Shown here: positions 1 to 5,519 of the stretch, one piece after another | Layout of the letters: each line of letters starts with the position of its first letter | How positions within the stretch are numbered: position 1 is the stretch's first letter | Program-made: the position numbers and the translations under genes | Notes under the pieces: model-generated | Databases searched by the model: none | The model's input: the letters and a program-made list of their open reading frames with translations, nothing else | What the model was told of the DNA's origin: nothing | DNA from: Pseudomonadota bacterium | GTDB taxonomy: Bacteria > Pseudomonadota > Alphaproteobacteria > Rhizobiales > Beijerinckiaceae | NCBI GenBank assembly: GCA_023423995.1 | Contig: JAFAEL010000129.1 | Coordinates: 1-6,616, forward strand | Length of the DNA: 6,616 bases | Direction of reading: 5' to 3'

Positions 1-22
1 TATGTGGCGGCGTTGAGAGGTC

Positions 23-27
23 AGGAG
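23..27 (+). promoter_or_regulatory. Ribosome binding site of the DUF2735 gene
   Basis: AGGAG ends 9 nt before the ATG at 37. The spacing selects that ATG over the in-frame ATGs at 28 and 31, which directly abut or nearly touch the site. Confidence 0.6.
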
Positions 28-36
28 ATGATGATC

Positions 37-225
37 ATGAACTCAGATGCGGGTCGGACATCGGCCAAGATCTATCAGTTTCCCGTGCGTCCGCGGGCAT
101 CTGCCGGGCTGGGAAGCCCGGAATCGAAGAGACATCAGGGCGAGGCTCGCCCGGCGACGATCTCGTTCGGATCGGCCTGGTACCACGAGGCCGCCCTCCA
201 GGAAGACAGGTCGCGGAAGTCCTGA
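37..225 (+). CDS. DUF2735-type small protein
   Basis: A 62-residue protein of unknown function. Two blocks mark it: KIYQFPVRPR at about residues 11-20, and ISFGSAWYHEAALQEDR near the C-terminus. From memory these are the two conserved blocks of DUF2735, a family of short proteins from Rhizobiales. The ATG at 37 is preferred because AGGAG at 23-27 sits 9 nt upstream. ATGs at 28 and 31 are in frame but too close to that site, and the ATG at 4 has no visible site. There is no signal peptide, membrane segment or cysteine, so it is probably a small cytosolic protein. It converges with glsA across 72 bp. The family call rests on recalled motifs; that the frame is coding is more certain than what the protein does. 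Confidence 0.75.
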   Translation: MNSDAGRTSAKIYQFPVRPRASAGLGSPESKRHQGEARPATISFGSAWYHEAALQEDRSRKS

Positions 226-256
226 GAGGTTCCTGCCTCTCCGGCGACCAGCCTCC

Positions 257-293
257 AAAAGCGCCAGTCCGGCGATAGCTCGGTCCGGAGCGC
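257..293 (-). terminator. Possible intrinsic terminator of glsA
   Basis: Read on the minus strand, a stem-loop begins 4 nt after the glsA stop and is followed by TTTT (plus-strand AAAA at 257-260). The stem pairs 290-293 with 261-264 (GCGC) and 285-289 with 268-272 (CCGGA/TCCGG). A 3-nt bulge lies at 265-267 and the loop is 12 nt. The T run is short and the stem is interrupted, so termination may be only partial. It would serve the minus-strand genes; there is no T run on the plus strand for the DUF2735 gene. Confidence 0.45.
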
Positions 294-297
294 CCGC

Positions 298-1224
298 TCA
301 GCCGAAGATCGACCAGCCGAGGCGCTTCGCGAGTTCCTCGAGCGCGAGCCGCCCCAGATGCGAGTTGCCGGAGGCGTCGAGCCCCGGCGACCAGACGGCG
401 ATGGAGGCCTTTCCGGGCGCGACCGCGAAGATGCCGCCGCCGACGCCGCTCTTGCCCGGCAGGCCGACCCGATAGGCGAATTCGCCCGAGCCGTCGTAAT
501 GGCCGCAGGTGAGCATGAGCGCGTTGATGCGGCGCGCCCGCTCCGGCTGCACGACCGAGAACCCGGTTTCCGGGTTGCGGCCGAGATGGGCCAGGAACCG
601 CCCCGCGGTCGCGAGCTGCCGGCATGACATCGCGATCGCGCAATGGTGGAAATAGGCGCCGAGCACGAAATCGACCGTGTTCTCGATCGCGTCGAACGAC
701 TTCATGTAGTTGGCGAGCGCGCGGTTGCGGAAACCGGTCCGCTGCTCCGAGGCCGCGACCGCGCTGTCGATGGTGATCGACGCGTCCTGCCCGAGGAACT
801 GCATGAAGCGGAGGATCTCGCCCAGGGCCTCCCGGGGCTGGTGCCCGGAGAGGATCACGTCCGTCACCACGATCGCGCCGGCATTGATGAAGGGGTTGCG
901 CGGGATGCCGCGCTCCCGCTCCAGCTGGACGATGGAGTTGAAGGGGCTGCCGGACGGCTCGCGGCCGACGCGGCGCCAGAGCCGGTCGCCCACCTTGCCG
1001 AGCGCCAGCGTCAGGGTGAAGACCTTCGAGATGCTCTGGATGGAGAAGGGCACGTCGCAATCGCCGGCGGCGGCGACGTTCCCCTCGGCATCGATGACCG
1101 CGAGCCCGAACTGGCGCGGGTCGACGCGCGCCAGTTCGGAGATGTAGGTCGCGACCTCACCCCGGTCCTCTCGCGCGCGCATCTCGTCCACGATCTCGCT
1201 GACGACGCGCTGCAACTCGGACAA
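298..1224 (-). CDS. glsA: Glutaminase (GlsA/GlsB family)
   Basis: Hydrolyses L-glutamine to L-glutamate and ammonia in the cytoplasm. The enzyme belongs to the bacterial/kidney-type glutaminase family with a beta-lactamase-like fold. The 308-residue length is the usual bacterial one. The nucleophile motif is Ser64-Ile-Ser-Lys67 (SxxK) within [17 protein letters not shown]. Further residues at the expected active-site positions are Asn114 (FINAGAI), Glu160, Asn167, Tyr191, Tyr243 and Val261 ([10 protein letters not shown]). The start is TTG at 1222-1224, with AAGGAG 6 nt upstream. The frame stays open far upstream, but that part is a shadow of the receptor gene. The gene lies 59 bp downstream of the Bug receptor and is probably co-transcribed with it, ending at the stem-loop at 257-293. 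No signal peptide is present. Family assignment is firm; the physiological role here (ammonia supply or acid tolerance) is inference. Confidence 0.95.
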   Translation of the reverse strand: MSELQRVVSEIVDEMRAREDRGEVATYISELARVDPRQFGLAVIDAEGNVAAAGDCDVPFSIQSISKVFTLTLALGKVGDRLWRRVGREPSGSPFNSIVQLERERGIPRNPFINAGAIVVTDVILSGHQPREALGEILRFMQFLGQDASITIDSAVAASEQRTGFRNRALANYMKSFDAIENTVDFVLGAYFHHCAIAMSCRQLATAGRFLAHLGRNPETGFSVVQPERARRINALMLTCGHYDGSGEFAYRVGLPGKSGVGGGIFAVAPGKASIAVWSPGLDASGNSHLGRLALEELAKRLGWSIFG

Positions 1225-1230
1225 GGTGGT

Positions 1231-1236
1231 CTCCTT
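1231..1236 (-). promoter_or_regulatory. Ribosome binding site that fixes the TTG start of glsA
   Basis: On the minus strand AAGGAG is followed by 6 nt and then TTG at 1224-1222. There is no ATG or GTG in frame nearby. The resulting protein has exactly the family length, so TTG is the best start. Confidence 0.75.
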
Positions 1237-1283
1237 CAGGCCGGCACGGCCCGTATCACCTCCTGCCCGCAAACTTCGCGCCG

Positions 1284-2267
1284 TCAGCCGCCGACCCGGA
1301 TCTCCAGCTCGCGCACGAGCCGCTCGTATTTCGCCGAATCCGCGCGGGCGAGCTGATCGAGCCGCTCGGGCGGCCCGCCGATCGGCTCCATGATGCCCTT
1401 CGTGAAGGCCTCGCGCAGCCTCGGGTCGGTGAGCGACTTCCCGATGGCGGCATTGATCTCCGCGATCAGGGCGGGGGGCGTGCCGGGCGGCGCGAAGGCG
1501 GCGTACCACGCCTCCAGGGCCACGCCTTTCACGCCGCCCTCCTGCAGGGTCGGGATGTCCGGCAGCGTCGGCGCGCGCCGCTCGCTCGACTGGCCGATGA
1601 TCTTGATGGTGCCCGCCAGGTGGTGGGGGATCAGGGCGGTCGGGCCGAGCAGGGCGGATTTGACGTGGCCGGCCACGAGGTCGTTCACGGCCTGGCCGGC
1701 ACCCCGATACGGCACGTGGTCGAGCCTGATCCCCGTCTCGCGGGCGAGCCACGCCCCGAGGACGTGCTGGTTCGAGCCGACGCCGGACGACGCGAAGCCG
1801 AGGCCCGGGTTCTTCCTGGCATAGGCCAGGTACTCCTCGACGGAATTGACGCCGAGCGAGGGGTGCACGCCCAGCACCAGCGGCTGGTGGCCGATATCGA
1901 TCACCGGCACGAGGACCTTGGTGTAGTCGTGCGGCAGCTTGAGGATGTGCGGCGCGGCCGCGGCGTTGTCGTTCCCGATCAGGATCGTGTAGCCGTCCGG
2001 ATCGCTCTTCATGACCGTGTCCATGCCGATCGTCCCGCCGGCTCCGGTCCGGTTCTCGACGATCACCTGCTGGCCGATCTGGCGGGACATGACCTCCCCG
2101 CACTGGCGCGCCACGAAGTCGATCGCCCCGCCCGGTGCGAGCGGGACGACGAAGCGCACGGGCCGCTCGGGCCATTTGCCTTGGGCGGAGGCACGCCCTC
2201 CCGTGGCGGCGAGCACCGCCGCGGCGCCCGCGCCCGAAATGAGCGCCCGTCTTCCGATCGTCTCCAC
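1284..2267 (-). CDS. Bug/TctC-family periplasmic solute-binding receptor
   Basis: A 327-residue extracytoplasmic binding protein of the tripartite tricarboxylate transporter receptor family (Bug). Residues 1-29 form a Tat-like signal: Arg6-Arg7-Ala-Leu-Ile, then an Ala-rich hydrophobic run and an AxA site (ASAQG). The mature domain shows hallmark blocks: [10 protein letters not shown] (41-50), whose loop and Asp contact the ligand carboxylate in characterised Bugs; [11 protein letters not shown] (71-81); PDGYT (90-94); and [18 protein letters not shown] in the second lobe. The start is GTG at 2265-2267 with GGGAGG 5 nt upstream. No TctA or TctB membrane genes are in the window, so it looks like one of the many orphan Bugs. 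The ligand cannot be read from sequence. The downstream glutaminase suggests, weakly, an amino acid such as glutamate or glutamine. A 113-bp gap separates it from the royal-jelly-like gene upstream, so it could belong to the same unit or have its own promoter. Confidence 0.93.
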   Translation of the reverse strand: METIGRRALISGAGAAAVLAATGGRASAQGKWPERPVRFVVPLAPGGAIDFVARQCGEVMSRQIGQQVIVENRTGAGGTIGMDTVMKSDPDGYTILIGNDNAAAAPHILKLPHDYTKVLVPVIDIGHQPLVLGVHPSLGVNSVEEYLAYARKNPGLGFASSGVGSNQHVLGAWLARETGIRLDHVPYRGAGQAVNDLVAGHVKSALLGPTALIPHHLAGTIKIIGQSSERRAPTLPDIPTLQEGGVKGVALEAWYAAFAPPGTPPALIAEINAAIGKSLTDPRLREAFTKGIMEPIGGPPERLDQLARADSAKYERLVRELEIRVGG

Positions 2268-2272
2268 GTGTT

Positions 2273-2278
2273 CCTCCC
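2273..2278 (-). promoter_or_regulatory. Ribosome binding site that fixes the GTG start of the Bug gene
   Basis: GGGAGG on the minus strand lies 5 nt before GTG at 2267-2265. The protein then begins directly with its twin-arginine signal. The open frame continues upstream but has no signal or family similarity there. Confidence 0.7.
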
Positions 2279-2380
2279 GTCCGGACCGTCTTGTGCGGTT
2301 GCCCGGCAAGATGACACATCCGGCGGCGCGTTCCAGCCTCTCCAAATACGTCACATCGTCGGAGGGTTTTTCGCTCCTCG

Positions 2381-3490
2381 TCAGCGCGAGGGTGGTGCGA
2401 AGCGGAAGAGCTCGGTCTTCGTCGCCACCCCCGCCTTCGGGTTGAACCAGCGGTTGTCCATGATGTGGGAGGCCGTGACGTAGATCCGCCCATCGGGGCC
2501 CTCGGCCATGGAATCCGGCCAGCGGAGCTTCGGATCCTGCACGATCGTCGCGAGCTTCCCGTCCTCCGTCCGCAGCTTCACCGAATTGTCCTCCACGGAG
2601 GTGACGAAGAACTGCCCCTTGCGGCTCATCCAGAGTCCGTCGGCCGGCACAGTGGATCCCTCCTTCTTCACGCGGGATTCCAGGTCCGGCGTCGACAGGC
2701 TCGCATCCCGCAGCGCCTCGGTCGGGATCGAATAGAGCGTGCGGCCCGAGATCGCCTGCCAGTAGAGCGTCGCGCCATCGGGCGAGAGCTCGATGCCGTC
2801 GGAGTTGAAGGTCGGCTGGACGCCGTCCGGCCGCCGCAGTTCCTTGCCGTCCGTGCGCACCACGACGCCCTTCTCGGCCTGCGTGCTGGAGACGCCGTCG
2901 AGGACGCGCCGGATCTCGCCCGAGTTCAGGTCGATCACCAGCAGCGCGCCGCGGCCGGAATCGGTCAGGTAGCCCCATCGTCCGTCCGGGCTGAAGCGGA
3001 TGTCGTTCAGGTAGGTGCCCTCCGGCGCGACCTGCTCGCTGAACGGGTAGGTCCGGACCACCTTGTTGGTCGCAAGGTCGATCTGGACGAGCTTCGGGCC
3101 GCCCTTCACGATCTTCTCCAGGGCCGGGGCGGCCGGGTCGAGCACCCAGAGCGACCCGTCACGGGCGACGACGCTCTGCACACAGACCCAGTGGTCCTCG
3201 GGCGTCACCTGGTCCTTCTTGGCATTGCGCCACCCGTTCCAGGCCTCGTCCGGATAGGGGACGAGCTTGCCACCCTTCACCTCCGCGACGGAGACGGCCG
3301 TGTCCTCCGTCCAGCGCGGAAAATTCACGAAGATGCGCCCGTCCGGGGTGACGGCGACGCCCGTCACCTGATGATCGAACCGGGCGACGGATTCCAGCTT
3401 GGCCTTCGGGGGAGCGGGCGCCTGCGCCTGCGCGAGGCCGGATGCAAGGACGCCGCCCGCAAGGGCAAGCGCGACGAGGCGAGTGTTCAT
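2381..3490 (-). CDS. Secreted Yellow/major royal jelly protein-family beta-propeller
   Basis: A 369-residue exported protein. Residues 1-24 are a Sec signal ([20 protein letters not shown], then an AQA site), and there are no other membrane segments. The rest matches the Yellow/MRJP propeller family in order: [14 protein letters not shown] (about 47-60), [83 protein letters not shown] and [19 protein letters not shown]. Repeated PDG turns mark the blades. Bacterial members are often named dopachrome-tautomerase-related or gluconolactonase-like, but their substrates are unknown, so no reaction is claimed. The ATG at 3490 is the only option, since an in-frame TGA lies at 3526-3524 with no other start between. 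It lacks a strong Shine-Dalgarno site. It is the first of three minus-strand genes, and its upstream side carries hairpins and the first copy of the 40-bp repeat. Confidence 0.85.
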   Translation of the reverse strand: MNTRLVALALAGGVLASGLAQAQAPAPPKAKLESVARFDHQVTGVAVTPDGRIFVNFPRWTEDTAVSVAEVKGGKLVPYPDEAWNGWRNAKKDQVTPEDHWVCVQSVVARDGSLWVLDPAAPALEKIVKGGPKLVQIDLATNKVVRTYPFSEQVAPEGTYLNDIRFSPDGRWGYLTDSGRGALLVIDLNSGEIRRVLDGVSSTQAEKGVVVRTDGKELRRPDGVQPTFNSDGIELSPDGATLYWQAISGRTLYSIPTEALRDASLSTPDLESRVKKEGSTVPADGLWMSRKGQFFVTSVEDNSVKLRTEDGKLATIVQDPKLRWPDSMAEGPDGRIYVTASHIMDNRWFNPKAGVATKTELFRFAPPSR

Positions 3491-3626
3491 GGGACGGCCG
3501 CCGGTTTTTGGAGTGTCCCTTCTTCAACCGGCGTGTTTCGGGGGCGTTCCGGTCGCTCTGCGGGGCTTGTCAGATTTGCCCGCTTGGCGGCCGGGCCTCG
3601 CGCAGGTGAGAGGAGGGCAGTCTAAC

Positions 3627-3645
3627 GGGGAGCTAAAAACTCCCC
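3627..3645. repeat. Hairpin, 6-bp GC-rich stem with A-rich loop
   Basis: GGGGAG (3627-3632) and CTCCCC (3640-3645) are perfect complements around the 7-nt loop CTAAAAA. It lies about 140 bp upstream of the royal-jelly-like gene and abuts the first copy of the 40-bp direct repeat. It has no T run after the stem on either strand, so a terminator call is not supported. It could be a protein-binding site or part of the repeat unit. Confidence 0.5.
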
Positions 3646-3684
3646 CCTTCCTCGCCGGAGGGGCGCCGTGATCACCGGGTCCGG
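3645..3684 (+). repeat. Imperfect 40-bp direct repeat, copy A
   Basis: Same orientation as copy B at 4821-4861. The first 12 bases (3645-3656) and the last 21 bases (3664-3684) are identical to 4821-4832 and 4841-4861. The middle differs: GGAGGGG here, GAGGGAGC in copy B. The differences fall in a small hairpin (C3650-C3653 with G3658-G3661, extended by two G-T pairs) and leave it foldable. The two copies bracket the lower-GC segment with the HEPN-like gene. Confidence 0.85.
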
Positions 3685-3705
3685 TGTAGGAGGACACACC
3701 AGACC
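3678..3705. repeat. Inverted repeat after copy A
   Basis: GGTCCGGTGT (3678-3687) pairs with ACACCAGACC (3696-3705) with a single C/A mismatch around an 8-nt loop. The left arm uses the last 7 bases of the 40-bp repeat. The element lies 55 bp beyond the stop of the HEPN-like gene and could end its transcript, although no T run follows on the minus strand. Confidence 0.5.
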
Positions 3706-3759
3706 GGAGTCGCGGACACTTGAAACTACCGCAAACCTCGGCGTTGCAGTGGCTGGCGG

Positions 3760-4512
3760 TCAGCTGAGCATTTCAGCAAGCGGCTGCCGCCACGAGAGGG
3801 CCGTGACTCGCATGCGCTCCTCAAGGGTTCCACGCACGACCGGCTCTCTTCCCACACCGACGATCGTGTTGACGTGGAGAAAGAAGTCAGGAACGAAGTC
3901 CGAGCCGAAGCGGGCTCGGCCATCCCGCTCTACCTCATCACGCAGGGTCTCCGTGACCTTCTCAGGTCCTAGCTCTGATTGAAGTTCAGTTGCCTGTAAG
4001 GCGACTAGGTCGATCACGCGCTGCCCGAACCGGTGTGTTGAAGCGCGGGAAGGGATCTTTCCCTTGTGCACGGCGTCGTTCCGGAACTCGCGTTCTGTGG
4101 TGTTGAGTACATCCGGAGGGCGTTTGAAGACGCTGCAGTATAACGCGGTGTAAGCCCCGAACTGCCGCTCGGACTGAGCGGCCATAGCTTTCCATGTCGC
4201 CGCGATCGCTCCGCTGGGCACCCCCATGTGCGCCAGCATCGCTCGGAGCCAGTACTCGTAGAACCGCTCGAGTCCCGCTGCGAAGGAGGAGACCGCTTCG
4301 CGATAGTACCCCTCATGGAGCGCGCACGCGCCTGCATCGATAAGGATGGCGAACCGGGGGACCCACAGCGCTAGACGATTACGATGACCCCGCCGGCAAA
4401 CAACTTCGTAGTTCAGCTCGTCTCGGAGTTCGGCGTCAATCAACGAAATCATTGGAGCGTCGGTGCCGCTATCACCAGCGGAACAGGTTCTACAGCTGGC
4501 ATGAATGAGCAC
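3760..4512 (-). CDS. Putative HEPN-like protein with N-terminal Cys/His cluster
   Basis: A 250-residue soluble protein that I do not recognise by name. Residues 7-43 contain Cys7-x2-Cys10 and Cys39-x3-His43 (VVCRRGH), which could form a zinc ribbon. A helical part follows, with GYYREAVSSFAAGLERFYEYW at 68-88. Then comes FRNDAVHKGKIPS (143-155), whose Arg144-Asn145-x3-His149 fits the R-polar-x3-H motif of HEPN ribonucleases. Residues 185-250 are charged and unassigned. The start is GTG at 4510-4512, with GAGG 8 nt upstream. An ATG at residue 21 would discard the first two cysteines. An in-frame TAA lies further upstream. There is no nucleotidyltransferase (MNT) antitoxin or other partner next to it. 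GC content is lower than in flanking genes, which suggests transfer. RNase or defence activity is inference from one motif and the islet context; the protein may instead be an inactive HEPN relative. Confidence 0.75.
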   Translation of the reverse strand: MLIHASCRTCSAGDSGTDAPMISLIDAELRDELNYEVVCRRGHRNRLALWVPRFAILIDAGACALHEGYYREAVSSFAAGLERFYEYWLRAMLAHMGVPSGAIAATWKAMAAQSERQFGAYTALYCSVFKRPPDVLNTTEREFRNDAVHKGKIPSRASTHRFGQRVIDLVALQATELQSELGPEKVTETLRDEVERDGRARFGSDFVPDFFLHVNTIVGVGREPVVRGTLEERMRVTALSWRQPLAEMLS

Positions 4513-4784
4513 TACACCGTCCTCGCCGTGATGATCGGCTAATGAGCCGACCAGCCGTCTTTATGTCGGCAGAGTAGCAAGGTCGACCATCTTGATGGAG
4601 GCCGAGGTGAAAAGCTACCGCAGGTTCCGGAAGTGCTTACGCTGAACCGGTCCTTGCCAACCGATTCGCGGCGTCTCCACGAGACTTGGCGGATACGTGA
4701 GCGTCGTCACTAGCCGCATCCACTGTCTTCGGTTCTAAACGCCATTGCTGACTTGGCGGCTTGGGCGGCGGGCACAAAGCACCC
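4513..4784. other. Intergenic DNA without a credible gene
   Basis: Between the HEPN-like start and the right-facing promoter I see no coding frame with a plausible start, composition or family match. It must hold the promoter of the HEPN-like gene. A weak minus-strand candidate is TCGACC (4586-4581), 17 nt, then TAAAGA (4563-4558), which matches consensus poorly. A perfect short hairpin, GTCTC-CAC-GAGAC, lies at 4673-4685. No tRNA or known RNA is recognisable. Confidence 0.4.
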
Positions 4785-4813
4785 TTGACCGCTAGAAAAT
4801 AATCCTATATAGG
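4785..4813 (+). promoter_or_regulatory. Sigma70-like promoter facing the structured leader and Cys-rich gene
   Basis: TTGACC (4785-4790) is followed by a 17-nt spacer, rich in A and T in its middle, and by TATAGG (4808-4813). This is a good match to the primary sigma factor pattern in a GC-rich genome. Transcription would start near 4820, the first bases of repeat copy B, and give a leader of about 300 nt before the GTG at 5123. An alternative -10 (TATATA at 4806-4811) would have only a 15-nt spacer. Confidence 0.55.
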
Positions 4814-4814
4814 A
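4803..4814. promoter_or_regulatory. Perfect 12-bp palindrome over the -10 box, candidate operator
   Basis: TCCTATATAGGA is perfectly self-complementary and covers the predicted -10 hexamer. Such a site could bind a dimeric repressor that blocks RNA polymerase. No regulator gene is present in the window, so the binder is unknown. Confidence 0.4.
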
Positions 4815-4820
4815 CTTTCG

Positions 4821-4861
4821 CCCTTCCTCGCCGAGGGAGCCGCCGTGATCACCGGGTCCGG
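4821..4861 (+). repeat. Imperfect direct repeat, copy B (41 bp)
   Basis: Partner of copy A at 3645-3684, in the same orientation. The identical 21-base block at 4841-4861 is also the 5' arm of a 20-bp stem closed by 4893-4912. The first part forms a 7-bp hairpin (4823-4829 with 4833-4839, one G-T pair). The copy begins at the predicted transcription start of the right-facing promoter. Confidence 0.85.
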
Positions 4862-5071
4862 ATCGGTGCGGGGAGGGGGCGGTGTCCCGAGGTCGGGTCC
4901 GGTGATCCGGCGCCCGGGCGACTGACCGGGCGTGTGCCCAGGGGTCGAAAAGAGCCGCGATGCAGAGGCCGGCCTTCGGGCCGGTCCGGGACGCCGGGAG
5001 ACCGGTTTCCAAATTCATCAGGGTCTCGCGGCGTCCCGCGTCCCCTTCTTCGCCGGTCGTGAAGCGCGACC
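4823..5071 (+). ncRNA. Candidate structured 5' leader or small RNA
   Basis: Successive stems tile this stretch. (1) 4823-4829/4833-4839. (2) 4841-4861/4893-4912: 20 pairs, three of them G-T, with one bulged T at 4846. (3) 4911-4917/4926-4932: 7 perfect pairs, sharing two bases with stem 2. (4) 4969-4974/4979-4984: CCGGCC and GGCCGG closing a TTCG tetraloop. (5) 4988-5003/5022-5037: 15 of 16 pairs, one G/G mismatch, 18-nt loop. (6) 5055-5059/5067-5071. I cannot match it to a known riboswitch or RNA family. It lies between a good promoter and a good ribosome binding site, so it may regulate the Cys-rich gene in cis or be a separate RNA. GC-rich DNA folds easily, so part of this could be compositional. 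Confidence 0.4.
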
Positions 5072-5110
5072 ATCCCGGTCTGGCCGCCGGACGTCCCCTC
5101 TTGCCCAATC

Positions 5111-5115
5111 GGAGG
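5111..5115 (+). promoter_or_regulatory. Ribosome binding site of the Cys-rich gene
   Basis: GGAGG lies 7 nt before GTG at 5123-5125. It selects GTG over the later in-frame ATG at residue 9, which has no comparable site. Confidence 0.7.
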
Positions 5116-5122
5116 TTTTGCC

Positions 5123-5500
5123 GTGACGACACTCGCGCCGCCCTTCATGCCCGCCAGGCGCATCGCCGAAGCGCGGGAGGTCGCCCGGGAGGGCGAATGG
5201 TTCCGCGGCTGTCCGGAAGGGCGCTGCCGGGCCGGGCAGCGCTGCTGCGGCTCGCTCCGGCGCTTTCACGAAAATGGCCCGCGCTGCTACCCGACATGCC
5301 TCAAGCTGGCGCTGACGGCGCTGCTGGCGAGGCATGCGGGCGACGACGCGCCGGACGACGCCTTCCAGGACATCCTCGCGCATGACGAGGCCTACTGGGC
5401 CACCATCGAAGGGCGCGAGAGCGCCGAACCCTCGCGGTCGGCCGTGCTGTTCTTCCTCCTGACGGCCCTGGCCGAAGAGGTCGAGGGCGCCCCCGTCTGA
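5123..5500 (+). CDS. Small cysteine-rich protein of unknown function
   Basis: A 125-residue cytosolic protein with no signal peptide. Six cysteines cluster in residues 30-59 in the pattern C30-x4-C35-x5-C41-C42-x12-C55-x3-C59, interleaved with Arg, Gly and His49. This could bind zinc or an iron-sulfur cluster, or form disulfides, but no named motif fits. Residues 60-95 are probably helical and acidic (DDAPDDAFQDILAHDEAYW). A hydrophobic helix, AVLFFLLTALAEEVEG, is near the C-terminus. The GTG start has GGAGG 7 nt upstream. The gene is preceded by a long, strongly structured leader and the promoter at 4785-4813. It converges with the sugar dehydrogenase across only 19 bp with no visible terminator, so read-through could give antisense RNA. 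I have the impression of similar hypothetical proteins in alphaproteobacteria but cannot name the family. Confidence 0.8.
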   Translation: MTTLAPPFMPARRIAEAREVAREGEWFRGCPEGRCRAGQRCCGSLRRFHENGPRCYPTCLKLALTALLARHAGDDAPDDAFQDILAHDEAYWATIEGRESAEPSRSAVLFFLLTALAEEVEGAPV

Positions 5501-5519
5501 GGAGCGCGGCGCGTCGGGA

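Larger units (their letters stand above)
3685..4820. other. Lower-GC segment between the direct repeats (putative genomic islet)
   Basis: This stretch of about 1.1 kb has visibly lower GC than its surroundings. One line counted by hand (4081-4140) is 57 percent, against 78 percent for 2161-2220 in the Bug gene. It holds one credible gene, on the minus strand, plus about 270 bp without any gene. The 40-bp direct repeats sit at both ends. No transposase, integrase, tRNA or terminal inverted repeat is visible, so the mode of entry is unknown. Confidence 0.5.

Noticed and set aside
35..1060. Long minus-strand frame overlapping glsA
   Set aside because: Arg/Pro-rich shadow of glsA in another frame, without a family match.
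1225..2493. Long minus-strand frame that continues upstream of glsA, as if a fusion protein
   Set aside because: The upstream part is Arg/Pro-rich out-of-frame sequence over the Bug gene with no family similarity; glsA has its own ribosome binding site and TTG start.
2268..2978. In-frame extension upstream of the Bug gene
   Set aside because: It overlaps the royal-jelly-like gene in another frame. The Bug protein has a proper signal sequence right after its GTG start.
2465..3625. Long plus-strand open frame opposite the royal-jelly-like gene
   Set aside because: Antisense shadow caused by high GC. The minus-strand frame has a signal peptide and family motifs.
3668..3982. Plus-strand frame opposite the HEPN-like gene
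   Set aside because: Its start falls within repeat copy A with no ribosome binding site, and it runs antisense to the better supported gene.
3645..4861. Repeats as ends of an insertion sequence
   Set aside because: The copies are direct, not inverted, and there is no transposase between them.
4710..5132. Minus-strand frame of 140 codons across the promoter and leader
   Set aside because: Crosses the promoter, repeat and stems, has low-complexity Arg/Pro/Gly composition and no recognised motif. A second frame (4849-5163) is also open, as expected by chance in such DNA. It could not be excluded completely.
4960..5385. Plus-strand frame starting in the leader and overlapping the Cys-rich gene
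   Set aside because: No clear ribosome binding site and Arg/Ala-rich shadow composition; the GTG at 5123 has a strong site and a structured protein.
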